Notes under the pieces: model-generated | What the model saw: only the letters and a program-made list of their open reading frames with translations | Database searches by the model: none | What the model was told of the DNA's origin: nothing | Assembly (NCBI GenBank): GCA_028023455.1 | Contig: JAQFVV010000232.1 | Location: forward strand, 1,116,001-1,180,000 | From: Epiperipatus broadwayi | Taxonomy: Eukaryota > Onychophora > Udeonychophora > Euonychophora > Peripatidae | DNA: 64,000 nt | Reading direction: 5' to 3' | Position numbers and translations under genes: made by a program | Part shown: one piece after another, positions 12,655 through 23,834 of the stretch | Layout of the letters: each line of letters opens with the position of its first letter | How positions within the stretch are numbered: the first letter of the stretch is position 1

Positions 12655-12690
12655 CAGATCTAAGTTCGATTCTAGCTTCATGACATCTCA
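12655..12690 (+). promoter_or_regulatory. possible tRNA-type B box at head of repeat A
   Basis: The sequence AGTTCGATTCTAGC here, and AGTTCGATCCTAGC in copy B at 29453-29466, resembles the B box of tRNA genes (consensus GGTTCGANTCC). It lies close to the start of the repeat. I see no convincing A box upstream, so a pol III origin is only a suggestion. Confidence 0.3.
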
Positions 12691-13240
12691 CCAGAAACCC
12701 ACTTCAAATCCTATTACTAACCTTGAATTTCCGACGCAATGGGGCTTTATACGTTCAATCCACGTTAATTTCCTTAAAGAAAAATTATTACATAAATGTG
12801 TGTTAAAATTAATTCATTTGAGGTTTAAATTAATCAATTCTATTAATAAATTCATGATAGAATTATTCATGAATTTATATATATTATAACTGCATGGATT
12901 GTGCATAAATATTTAAAAATATATATTTGTTCTAAAGTTTCATTGCATCGGGAATGTTTATTTTACTTTAAATAGTTTGTTCAAAGTTTTAGTGATTAAA
13001 AACTACATTCTTTTGATAAGCTTTCAGATTGTCCCTTTCCAAAAACAATGGGTAAAGTTTTTATTAATTAGAAAAAAGATAAGTATTTAAAATGTAAGGA
13101 CGGTCCTAATTAAAATCATTTTTCTGATTTTAAAAATTCATTTTCTAATTAGAAAATGAATTCAAGTTAATGAATTTGAAAGCCTTATCGAAGAAATGTA
13201 TATCTAAAAACAACTAGTAAAATTTTGCAACATTGATAAT

Positions 13241-14186
13241 AGACTTTCCTATGACACACCACTCTCCACTCTATCTAATAACACCGATACACTCAAGCAC
13301 ATATATGCTGAAAAGATAAATAATCACCAATATATGTATTTCATGCTAAACCAGCAATCATCAGTTGGTCCAGATTATCATCTCCCACACATATATACTA
13401 TAAGTGCTCAGATATATATTAAGATAGACAATCTTCATACTTTAATGGACAGGCTCCAATCTACTACACACTCCAACTCTTCAACCGTCTATCCAATTGA
13501 AAATCTGAAGATGGATTGCTCGAAGGCCACCCTGAGGCCAAGATTTTTGTCACACCCATGTTGACCTAAGGTCAATCTGAACCCGTATATGTGCTTGAGT
13601 GTATTGGTGTTATTAGATAGAGTGGAGAATGATGGGTCATCTGAAAGTCTTTGCTCATATACCCTATATTACATATATAGACACAGGTATATAAGAAGCC
13701 TGTGTTTCAGTTATTACATTGTAGAGATGTCTGCTCATCCTTGCATATGTATTAAATGGATTATGCCCTGTACATGTGGGGTTCAGATTGACCTTAGGTC
13801 AACATGGGTGTGACAAGAATCTCAGCCTCAGGGTGGCCTTCGAGCATTCCATCTTCAGATTTTCAATTGGATGGACGGTTGAAGAGTTGGAGTATGTAGT
13901 AGATTGGAGCCTGTCCATTAAAGTATGAAGATTGTCTATCTTAATATATATCTGAGCACTTATAGTATATATGTGTGGGAGATGATAGTCTGGACCAACT
14001 GATGATTGCTGGTTTAGCATGAAATACATATATTGGTGATTATTTATCTTTTCAGCATATATGTGGTTAAGTGTATCGGTGTTATTAGATAGAGTGGAGA
14101 GTGATGGGTCATCTGAAAGTCTGTGCTCATATACCCTATATTACATATATAGACACAGGTATATAAGAAGCCTGTGTTTCAGTTAT
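13241..14186. mobile_element. 946-bp near-palindromic insertion in repeat A
   Basis: Copy B lacks this segment. On both sides copy A carries the 12-bp sequence AACATTGATAAT (13229-13240 and 14187-14198), so the insertion duplicated its target or part of the repeated string belongs to the element. The left arm (about 13241-13585) is the reverse complement of about 13775-14122, with few differences; a small ORF in one arm (13334-13564) therefore reappears almost unchanged on the other strand (13799-14029). The spacer (about 13590-13715) is a direct copy of the right tail (about 14061-14187), 471-472 bp apart. No transposase is encoded. It looks like a non-autonomous foldback-type element. Confidence 0.8.
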
Positions 14187-14233
14187 AACATTGATAATGA
14201 AAGAAGTGCCAGCCTGAAGGCATCAGAGGACAG

Positions 14234-14241
14234 TATAAATA
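14234..14241 (+). promoter_or_regulatory. TATA-box-like motif in repeat A
   Basis: TATAAATA occurs here and at the equivalent place in copy B (30071-30078), in a locally conserved, less AT-rich block. In a long LTR this could be the promoter. It may equally be chance in AT-rich DNA, although conservation between the copies gives slight support. Confidence 0.3.
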
Positions 14242-16352
14242 GCCTGGAAAAGTTTGGAGAGGAGAAGCCATCTTTGTTTAGAGAAGTATCATTAAACTCT
14301 GTGCGTTTTTTAAATTATGAAATTAAATAGTATTTCTTGCATGGTGAGGGGCTAAACTTCAGGAATCTGACTACAGTTCCTGAAGTCCCCTGAAAATCTT
14401 CGATGAAGCTGCTAAATCCTTTCCAGACCAATTGTGCTGCCCAAAAATCATGAAAATATCAATCGAAATGCCGTTTAAGTAATTTACAAAATGTGCACCT
14501 ACGTTTCCACCACTTGGACAGGTAAACTAAGGAACCAGCCCCGGAAGAAATGGTAATATAATTCCATAATGAACCGTAACTTTCTGGCCATTTTCGAACT
14601 TTACTTTACATTTTCTTTAAAAGCTCTTCTCATTTATTAATGTAATAATCTGTACAAAACTTTCTTTTATTTATGCTATATTTAAGTCATGTAATAATTC
14701 TCTCAACCTCTAGTCTTTAAATTTAACTTTCCTTTCTTATGATGGTGGTTAATTTACTGTATTATATATATATTTTTTGAGTAATTTATTAATGTCATTT
14801 ATTTTTAATTATATGCCAATAATCCTTCGACTCGATGAGCTCCTTTGTTCCATTTGCCTTATGCAAATAATATAATATTAAGTCTGATAGTAATTCTTTC
14901 CCATTAGAACTAGATTTATACCGTTCTATCAATTATCGAGTCAAAAGAAATTATTAAATATTTTCTACTTTTATAATTGGCTAATAATAAATTATTAGCT
15001 CCATTTCTAATCTATGCCCCAGCTATTTTCTCGTGTTCACCAATATTTAGTTATTTATATATAATGTTAAAATATTTTTTTTTGCAAAGGGGTTGATAAA
15101 GGAATCAGATGAATACATTCTAATCCAAATTGTTTTTGCTATCTATTAATATTTAGGAGGGGCATGATCTTTGGGGAATAATTAATATAATGTTATAACT
15201 GCTTTAAAATAATTTTAGTTAAAAGCTCATCTGACTTTAATTAATTTGATCAAGTCATCACATAAAGCATTCCCTAATAAATTGGTTTTTTTTATTATAA
15301 CAATGACTATCAAGTCATTATCATCGAACGTTGCTGACGCAGGGCAATCTTCCACTCTGTAGGCTTGTCGTTGGTGAGATTACTATTATTTGAATTATAG
15401 AGGAAGAAAGAACTTCCTCCCCAGCTTATATTATATTTTGGAACACCAAAGGCTCATAGCTATGACTCGGCGTGTTTTTCCCCATGTTCCATGTCTCCTT
15501 AAAGGGCAGTAAGACTTGTAAAATACAAACTGCCATACTACTTAAAATCACCGACAATTTATTATATTTCCTGTTCATTTTATAACTATAATTCATCAGC
15601 ACTGTTACCTCTCTGTTCCAGTAAAGCCTGCTCTGATGCTCGTAATTTATGATGAAGTGATTTCAATTAAAGTCGAATAAATTCTTAGTCATCTCTACTT
15701 AAATAAGTTTTCTAGTAAAGGTTAAAGTTATGCCCTAAATACGTATGTTGCTCTTCATGAATGGATTTGCGAATGTGAAAATAAATCTCACATTCTTCCA
15801 TATAAAATTAGAATAATTTCCATCACCATTGAATACCTTTATCTGCCTCTATTTTCTTGTTGGGGGCATAGACATATAGACTTCCATAATATTGCTTAAT
15901 ACTTGTTGACATATAATAGGAACTGCCATTTTTATTATAATTATAAACTCTGTTTAAGGACTAGAGGTAATCAATATAGTTATCATTTAAAAATTGAACA
16001 AAACTATTACTATTTTATTAAACATTTTATTAACACACTTGGTTTCTTAACTTTTTATTCAATCATTATTTAAATGTTAATCCTCACTGTCTGTGTTGGC
16101 AACCCAAACATATACATATGATTCGATTTAAAATTATCTTTCGTTAATTTATTATCCATTATTAGTGTCAGTTCAGGGGTCTCTAATCATCACCAACCAT
16201 TGAGCTAGTTTCTTGGCACATAGCACTGTGCTGTTGATTTAGATCATCCATTGATCTGAGCTGGTGAGTTGGGTTTGAATTCAGTTTGGTTCAACTGAGT
16301 TTGGATCTTACTTGCAGTTGAGGTGGTGGAGGTTTTTCGACCAGTACAACAC

Positions 16353-18700
16353 TCAGTTACAATTTCATGAGACTTATTAGATTACAAATTAGTTTAGTTT
16401 GCTCATGATAATCTATGCCTAGTTTATGCTATATATTTGGATTTAGATTTGCTTTAGAGCCAGCAGAAGTGATTATTATCATTTACAAAGAATATTTCAT
16501 TAAATGCGAAGTATTTAATATATTCTCTATATAGCTTATATGCCTATAAAATTAGATTCTGTTTCAGATCAAAGCTGAAATATATAATTATATGGCAGGA
16601 TGAACTGATGATTGGCAGTCAGACTTCAGATACCAAGGGGTATAGAAAATATACAATCTGAGTCCCTGCATCTCGAATGTATGCCTTTTTCATAGGATTC
16701 ATACCTAGTACCAGTTTCCTTAATACCCATTGCTGTGAATAAGAGACCTTTTAGTCTGGGTGATCGAACAACTAATTATCATATTCTGGATCCTCATGCT
16801 CCAGTTCTAAAGATGCAGAATGGGGTGGCCCTTAACCTATGCCCATCTGAAGAATATAGTTGTCTGAACTGAGAATAATGGTGTAGCCCTTAAAACATAT
16901 GCCCATTAGAATGATACAGCAACAAGTATGTATGCCTAAGCATTTCTTAAGGACACATTCACCCCACTGACTACATTATTATATAATAAAAATAGGATGC
17001 TAAACAATAGTTTCCTTCCATGAAACTACCATAGATCACTTCATAATATAGCATCTATAACTATGCTATTAAGGAAAGTTTATGAATCTAGTTTGCAAAG
17101 CTATCTATATAGGCCTTAATAATTCTAGGGAGGATTTCAGCATATTTTGGATAATTATGATATTAAGTTCTAGCTTTATGCTGTATTTTATCACTTCAGC
17201 TAAATATTAGATAAATATTACATTTAAAGCAAATCTATCTTAAAGCATTTATAAGCTTTTAATTATACTTCAAATAATATTGATTTTATCCATTTCAGAA
17301 GGAAGTTTTGTTTGTGTGTTAATATATGCGAAATTATATATGTGTGAGAATATCTAATCGCTTCTCACTAATCATTTAACTAAGAGTAAAACCCCATTCT
17401 GAACAAATATAGCATAAACAAATACATAATTGAAAACAATAAAATTTGCATAGATTTAAATAAAAGAAACGTAAATTTAAAATTAAGATTTCACATAAGT
17501 GAAATCTGAAATTTGGCTTTATTTTAGCTTAGTTTAAAAAAGGAATTGAAACACAATTAGCTTAAATTAGATTGATTCAGTTATAGAATTATTAATAAAA
17601 CAATACGTAAATTACGTTGGGAACATAATTATCATTTAAAATAAATCATTTAGAATCGTTCAGTTAGAATCAATTAAAGCAAGTTAAAACTAAATCAGTT
17701 TTGATAAATCAGAATAAAATAAATAAGTTGAAATTAAATCAATCAGAAATAAATCAGGCAAGATTTGGGATTTAAATAAAAAAAATAAAAAATACATTTA
17801 ACTTGTAAGTTTAGAATACATTAACTTAATTTGGCTGTAATTAATAGATTTAGCTAGCTTTTAGGCATTTACAAAGTTTGTTTAAAAGTTAACTTTAGAT
17901 TGAGGGAGATCTGTTACCGCTTTCTTTTATTTACTGTGGCAAGTTGACTTCATCTTGAGGGTTTCTTTAGATGGCATTGACTTCTAGTTCACCTTTGTCC
18001 ACATCTTTTAGACCATCATGGGTCCAGAAAGCAAGGAAATTGTCTTTCTATCCCATCATCATCATCATCATGAATAAAAAAATACTTTGAAAGAACGAAT
18101 AATTCTGAATGAAGGCTGAAGTGAATCAAAGATATCTGAAGCAAACTTATATACTAGCTCACCCCCTATTCCCTGTCTTAGTAGTTTTAGATCTGTTTTT
18201 TTAATTACTCCGCTGTATTCTTGGAAATCTCGGAATGCCCACTGTTATTGATTTTTTTACAGGTGGGTTTTCCTTCGCTTGACCTTATTAATTTATTCAT
18301 ATTTGGTTTTAAAATCTATTTTTACTCTTAAAATTGTAAATAGGTCAGAATACAGTGAGAAGGATTAAATTTACGAAATCATCTTTTTTAGAAAAACAAA
18401 TTTAAAGATCAAAAAACATTTTGTTATATATGTAATGCAATTATATAATTTAGCGATATATGCAGAAATTTTATAATTTCAAATATTAATTTTAGAACAA
18501 ATTTTCTAAATAAAGAAATTTCTAATGTTTTAATTCTATCAACATTATTTTTTCCTGCATATATGTAGTTTCTCGTTACACATACATAGCATGTTTTCTA
18601 TTTTTTAACTACCAAAAATATAAACGTGCATATTTACTGATTTTTACATATATACATATGTTTTCTATGCTGTATGCTAAATATATGCACACATACACAA
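16353..18700. other. AT-rich DNA, nothing firmly recognised
   Basis: No ORF of note. A weak internal duplication is visible near 16815-16920, where a block around GTGGCCCTTAACCTATGCCCAT recurs as a diverged copy around GTGTAGCCCTTAAAACATATGCCCAT. A CAT-triplet run lies at about 18055-18071. Everything else is AT-rich sequence without motif. Confidence 0.5.
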
Positions 18701-18899
18701 CTAGTATATTTAGGTTTAAAATTAGTATGATTTTAGCATAATATTAGCGTAATATACAAGGATTTGGGTATAAGTATATATAAATAAATACTACTGTAGC
18801 ATATAGTAGGTGAAACAGAAGGATAGACAGATCTGACTGTTTCAAAAGCAAGAAATTTTTCACAATTTTTGATTAAACTGCCAGCTACTGATAAATGAA

Positions 18900-20370
18900 A
18901 TTGCATCCAAAAGACCAACAATATACCACACTCCAATATATTCATGTCACTTCAATAGGATGCTTTTTGTTTTAAAAATTAGTGAAACAGGACTATTAAA
19001 ATATTTAGACCAAGTGCTACCTCCAGCAAAAGATTTTGGTCATTGTGTACATTGATCATGTGGTTATTGCTTCAGGCAATGATTGAACATATTCTGCATC
19101 TGAAGCTATTTTTTCAGGAGTATGAAATCAAAGATATTATAAAAATAAACTTTAACTTCTATAGCCAGGTTCCTTGTGAATAGTAGGAGTATCAAACATT
19201 CTGAAAAAATATAAGCACAAAGAAACTTTCCTACACTCAAGATAAAGAAACATTCAATCTTTCTGGTGATGTGTAACTACTTTTACAAAACTTGTAATCA
19301 CTACTGCAACTAGCAAGAAAAGATATCCCACCAAAGCATGATGAAAATTGAGCAGATTAAAGCCAAATTTTTACAGCAAGTGATTGCTAGCACACCTTGA
19401 TTTCAGAAAATCTTATAGTACGCATTGGTAACTGGAATGGGCTGAGAACTACATTGCTCCAGGTTTAAGATCACTCATCTTAAAATTTAGTAGACTATTG
19501 AGATACTGTGAATTTGGGCTTTTCATAAATTTCAGCAATTTTTAATAGGATCTGAGGTGACTGTGATTATAAACCACAAGAGCCTAAATTTTCTGAATCA
19601 TATCTATCTCGTGAATAATTGATTGATTTGGTGGAGATTGTTTTTTTAGGAATTCAATTATACTTTTAAGTATTGTGAGGGATCAAAAAATGTAGTGGCT
19701 GTTGTATTAAATTGTCACTCTATTCTATCAAATTAGTGTCATTTATATGCTGATAATATTTATATAACACAGAGTTAGTGACAGACAAATCTATGGAAAG
19801 TGGTTTGCAGCAACTATTGGACAGAGTAATAAAAAAACCAGACCATAGAAAGATACTGTGGAATCTGGAAGATAAATCTAATAAAAAATAATGGAAGATT
19901 ATCTGGGAGATTGTCAGAGAGATATAAACTAAAAGGAGAGATTCTTCAATACTAAATGGATTGTTATTAAAAACCACAATCAAATATATACACTGCCTAT
20001 ATGGACATTATACAGCAGGACAAGTGGAGCACTTGCTAAAAGACTGGTTCTACTGACCAAGTGTGCATGATAACATATGGTTCATATTAAATATGTGTAA
20101 ATTATGTCAAAAAATCAAATCATTAAATAGATTATGCAGTCATTGAACCCTATAATTCCTCAAAGATCAAATGAAATTTTGACATGGGACTTTTGTAGGC
20201 TATTGCCCCATTTAAAACAAGGAGGTACTAGATTACGTGGCATATGATGTATTTTCCAAGTTAGTTGCTGCATATCTATTTGAATTGTGTTAGCAATATT
20301 ATTTGAACTAACTTCAATGGAAATTTGTTAAAACATAAATCAGGAGTTGTTTTTGTTTCACATCTGCCTA
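18900..20370 (+). pseudogene. old Gypsy pol remnant (RT to integrase)
   Basis: Forward frames keep Gypsy pol landmarks in the right order. An RT block VYIDHVVIAS lies near 19050-19080, where YxDD has become YIDH; EHILHLKLFFQEYEIK follows near 19085-19130. An RNase H/connection block lies near 19570-19680 (INHKSLNFL, then EFNYTFKYCEGSKN). An integrase zinc-finger-like block lies near 20003-20115 (HYTAGQVEHLLKDWFY, then CKLCQKIKS), followed by an integrase-core start (AYDVFSKLVAAY, about 20235-20275). Stops and frame changes are frequent. It could belong to the same old family as the remnant at 9.8-12 kb, but the regions do not overlap enough to tell. Confidence 0.78.
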
Positions 20371-20379
20371 AAAAGAATG

Positions 20380-21400
20380 TTTCTCACTACGTGACTTTAA
20401 ATAGCAAATGCTTGCTGTTTAAATTTATCAACTCTAAAAGATGATGACCTATTTGATTCACATTTACATATCACCAAAAATCTATCAGGATTGAAATCTT
20501 TTATAAATACAGAAGTTGTAGGAAGATTTGGAAGAGAAGGATATGCCAGTTTGTATTGTGAGGTTTGCAAACATTGCACACAAAAATCATCTACTTTAAT
20601 TGTGATTGCAATATCATTTGAATTATCTTCAAAAAAAATTGTTTGCTTTGTAAGATGATTTGAAACAAAATAATCATATCACATTTATAATGCATCCTAT
20701 CAATAATCAATGTAAATTCAGGAGTTTTAAGAAGATATGCATTATTAAAAGAATGATAAATATTCTAAATACGGCAATTTTGTGATGAACAATTAATTTA
20801 TAAAGGATCACTATTTTTGATTTTGATATAACCTCAATATTAAATTGAAGCAATTTTATGGTGTTTGGTAGGTGAAGAGAAGAATGCTCTGTAGAGAGTA
20901 TACTTGGGTGAATGGACACAATAATTAGTACTTGAAAAAACTAATAGTTTCTATATGAAAATCAAGCTTCATATGAAATTCAAAATTATGTAAGAATTAA
21001 AATATTTAAATAATAATAATAGATAGACGTAAATGTCATTTAGATTAAAATTAGAAGAAAGTTTTAGATACCAAAAAAGGTGAAAATATGCCAAGAATTT
21101 AGACTGCAGATATAGTTTATGTTTATTTTTCTCCTGTAATTTATTGAAAGATAAACAATATAAGATCTGGGAGAGCAGATAACATAAAGTGAGAGATGGA
21201 GATTTTTTCTTCAAACCTTTATAAGAACAGAAAATAATAGAAAGAATATTGAAACTATAAGTAAAATCTTTATTCAAATTTAATAGATGAAAAAAATGTA
21301 ATATCTTAATGCTGACAAAATGTTTGGTTATAGAAGTCGGGAAGAAGTTAATGCATAAAAATGGGTTCATTAATTACCAAAAATTAATTTAATTTCTTCA
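20380..21400. other. AT-rich DNA downstream of Gypsy remnant
   Basis: A forward frame stays open through about 20400-20655 and includes a Cys-rich piece (CEVCKHCTQ), but I recognise no family. The 133-codon minus-strand ORF at 20969-21370 has a composition typical of antisense AT-rich DNA (Phe, Leu, Ile, Asn, Tyr) and I do not regard it as a gene. Confidence 0.4.
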
Positions 21401-21518
21401 TACATCATTTTTCTTGTAATTGTTTATATATTAATCCAATTACTTTGATAAAAATGAATTATACAGTATAATATAAAATATCTTTATATAACAGCAATAA
21501 TTATACTGTATTTATATA

Positions 21519-21546
21519 ATAATAATAATAATAATAATAAATAAAA
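21519..21546. repeat. AAT microsatellite
   Basis: A short (TAA)n run in the tail region of PLE-1. Confidence 0.85.
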
Positions 21547-21574
21547 CCTCTTTTCAGCAAATATTGATTTTTGC

Positions 21575-21850
21575 CCTTTTCAATGTGTTGAAACTATTTT
21601 ATAATTTCAATTTACATTGCATACATAGCAACATCTATTTCTTTTATATAATATTAACTAGAACCTATTATAACAATAAAATAATATGCACAAGAAAAAA
21701 AATCATATAAATGGATACTTCTATGTTTGGATATATTTTACAAATTCAGTCGACATTGCATACGTAACTGCATCTCTTTTATATAAAATTAACTACAATT
21801 TATTATAACAATAATACTATATGTACAAGAAAGTGAGAAAAAATCTTTAT
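21575..21850 (-). repeat. PLE tail tandem units
   Basis: Two adjacent diverged units of about 140 bp share blocks such as ACATTGCATAC, CATCTCTTTTATATAA and ACAATAATACTATATG. The same unit recurs at 47720-47850, 48905-49160 and 50870-50940, always in this orientation relative to PLE coding remnants, so it marks the non-coding tail of this PLE family. Confidence 0.75.
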
Positions 21851-21959
21851 CATTAGCCAATTACGTTAAATTAATTGATGTTTTATATATATTCATACAA
21901 TTGTTTGTTGTAATTAATATAACATCTTCTTTCTATTAGTTCCTTAATATAGTTTAAAG

Positions 21960-22400
21960 ATATTATATTTTTTGCACAATTTATTTTGTCTGTATTTTAA
22001 ATAATGAATATATGTAAGACTGATTTCTTATCTCTTCTATTAATTGCATTATGTTCTTTTGCTCTTTCATTTAATTGTTTCCCTCTATGTCCATAGTAAT
22101 TCATACTTCAATTTCCATAAGTAATCTTATATACAATTCTTTTTTTATATATCATATCACTTCTTATTTTATAATTACCTGGTAATTTGCCAAGATATTT
22201 TATATTTGACTATCTTATATTAATATTTTTACGTATATATTTTTTTATTTTTTTTTTATTTTTTAGTAATGTGTTATAAATTTTAAGGAAGTATAAAAGT
22301 TTTATCCATTTTTTATTATTCTTAGATCTGATTTTTTTTTTTTACTTTAAAATTATTATTAATATTTAAATTAGGCAGTCTATAATTAACAAGTATGTTT
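21960..22400 (-). pseudogene. PLE-1 GIY-YIG endonuclease remnant
   Basis: On the minus strand, around 22170-22000, translation gives a YKIT block followed by a YYGHRGKQLNERAKEHNA-like stretch, with one stop in the first part. This corresponds to the GIY-YIG nuclease at the C-terminus of PLE proteins, where an YIGET-type motif precedes RxxEH; the G-rich signature is altered to YGHRGK. A close relative occurs at 55490-55975. The nuclease makes the first cut during PLE insertion in known members; this copy is disabled. Confidence 0.72.
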
Positions 22401-22625
22401 TCAATACTTTTACAGTTATATTCATAATTTTTATATAATTCAATAAATTGTTTTTGTAAAGTAGTTATATCAGTATTATGTCTAACATTTTTATGTATAA
22501 ATTTTTAATAATTGCTAACTTTTGTATCCATGTCTCTTATGAATCTATAGAAATTATCTTTTTTAATTTATCTTTTTAATGAAATATTTTATAACATTTT
22601 GTTATTATTATCTATATTTATCTCT

Positions 22626-22635
22626 ATAGCTAAAT
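22626..22635 (+). repeat. left target duplication of RTE
   Basis: ATAGCTAAAT here is repeated exactly at 25829-25838 and flanks the RTE insertion. Confidence 0.9.
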
Positions 22636-22970
22636 GGCTGCAGAAAGGAGTTTGCTATTAACTGAAAGGAGACCCTTTGATTCCTCTTGGAGGCCTTAAA
22701 GGAACCGAGCTGGGCAAATTCCTAATGTTCACTCCATACATTCTTGTCATTGCAGCTGTTATTACTATGTGATTATTCATATAGTATACGAACATGGATG
22801 GGCTGCTTACCAACATGCATTAGCCAGCGTGGTGAGTTTATTGGCATTTTACCTCCGAGTTTAAGAATATTTTTTCAATATATACAATCATGACAGACAA
22901 AAATAAGTCATGACCCTTATTCCCAGGAGGCTGTAAAGTCACCAACCAAGGCAGCAGTTGGTGGTCGAAA

Positions 22971-23834
22971 GTGGAGGGTGCTAAGAATCTGCTTATTGCG
23001 GACTCAGGCTGCCATTTGATGACGACTTTTTATTTAGGTACTTACAACTGCAGATCACTTTCAAGTGAAGGAAGATTGCAAGAGTTAGAAGAAGAACTGT
23101 CTTATATTAAATGGGACATTATTGGACTTTGTGAAGTTAGAAGAAAAGGTGAGGAAACAATTGATTTAAAAAGTGGACATATACTCTACTATAAAGGCAC
23201 AAATATTGGAAATACAAGTGGAGTAGGATTCATTATAAATAAAAAATGGAAGAATAACATTGTGGAGATTGATGGTGTATCAGACAGAGTGGCAAGATTA
23301 GTTTTACAACTTAATAGCAGATACCAAATGCAGATAATTCAGGTTTATGCTCATAGTGATGAAGTTATAGAAGATTTTTATATGGATGTACAAAAGGCTT
23401 TTGATCAGAGTAAACAACATTTTAAAATTGTTATGGGAGACTTTAATGCTAGAATTGGTAAACAAATGAAAGATGAAAATGTTGTAGGTAATTTTGGTTA
23501 TGGTAATAGAAATGAGAGAGGACATAGACTTGTGGAGTTTGCTGAAAAAGAAAAACTTTATATTATGAATTCTTTTTTTGAGAAAAATGTTAAAAGGAAA
23601 TGGACATGGAAGCATCCAAATGAAAGTACGGCAGAATTGGATTTTATTTTGACTAACGGAAAATACATATTTCAAGATTGTAATGTTCTTAATAAATTTA
23701 ACACAGGAAGTGATCATCGATTAGTAAGATGTAAGATACAGGTTAATGCAAAACTAGAGAGACAAAAATTATTAAGGAAAACAATATTTACAGTTGATAT
23801 TCCTAATCTTCAGAAACATTCTAATGAAATTTAA
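22971..23834 (+). pseudogene. RTE apurinic-like endonuclease domain
   Basis: The 287-codon ORF is an almost complete APE-type endonuclease. Visible catalytic signatures are TYNCRSL (Asn26), IGLCEVR (Glu55), VMGDFNAR (Asp157, Asn159), ELDFILTN (Asp224) and TGSDHRLV (Asp248, His249), all in the expected order. In LINEs this domain nicks the target to prime reverse transcription. The frame ends at a stop at 23832-23834, but coding resumes in another frame (from about 23822: FKLELTNRFQ), so the ORF is part of a broken longer polyprotein. The ATG at 22971 is the first in frame; the true start could be elsewhere. Confidence 0.9.

Larger units (their letters stand above)
12646..16347 (+). mobile_element. 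2.7-kb interspersed repeat, copy A (unclassified)
   Basis: This segment aligns along its whole length with 29437-32148 once the insertion at 13241-14186 is removed. Both copies begin TGAAGCAGTCAGATCT and end near TTTTTCGAxCxGTAC, and similarity stops abruptly at both edges. The left flank is CACAC and the right flank AACAC, close to a 5-bp duplication; copy B has a perfect one. No ORF or domain is visible inside. The TG start, 5-bp duplication and an internal TATAAATA suggest a long solo LTR. The tRNA-like block near the start (see 12655-12690) is an alternative clue. Confidence 0.7.

Noticed and set aside
13334-14029. Repeated 76-codon ORF on opposite strands
   Set aside because: At first it looks like a conserved duplicated gene, but its repetition simply reflects the inverted arms of the palindromic insertion, and no domain is visible.
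20969-21370. 133-codon minus-strand ORF
   Set aside because: Longest ORF in its region, but composition (Phe, Leu, Ile, Asn, Tyr) is what AT-rich DNA yields and there is no motif or repeat support.
23304-23717. 137-codon minus-strand ORF inside the RTE endonuclease
   Set aside because: Antisense shadow of the endonuclease ORF; no independent motif.
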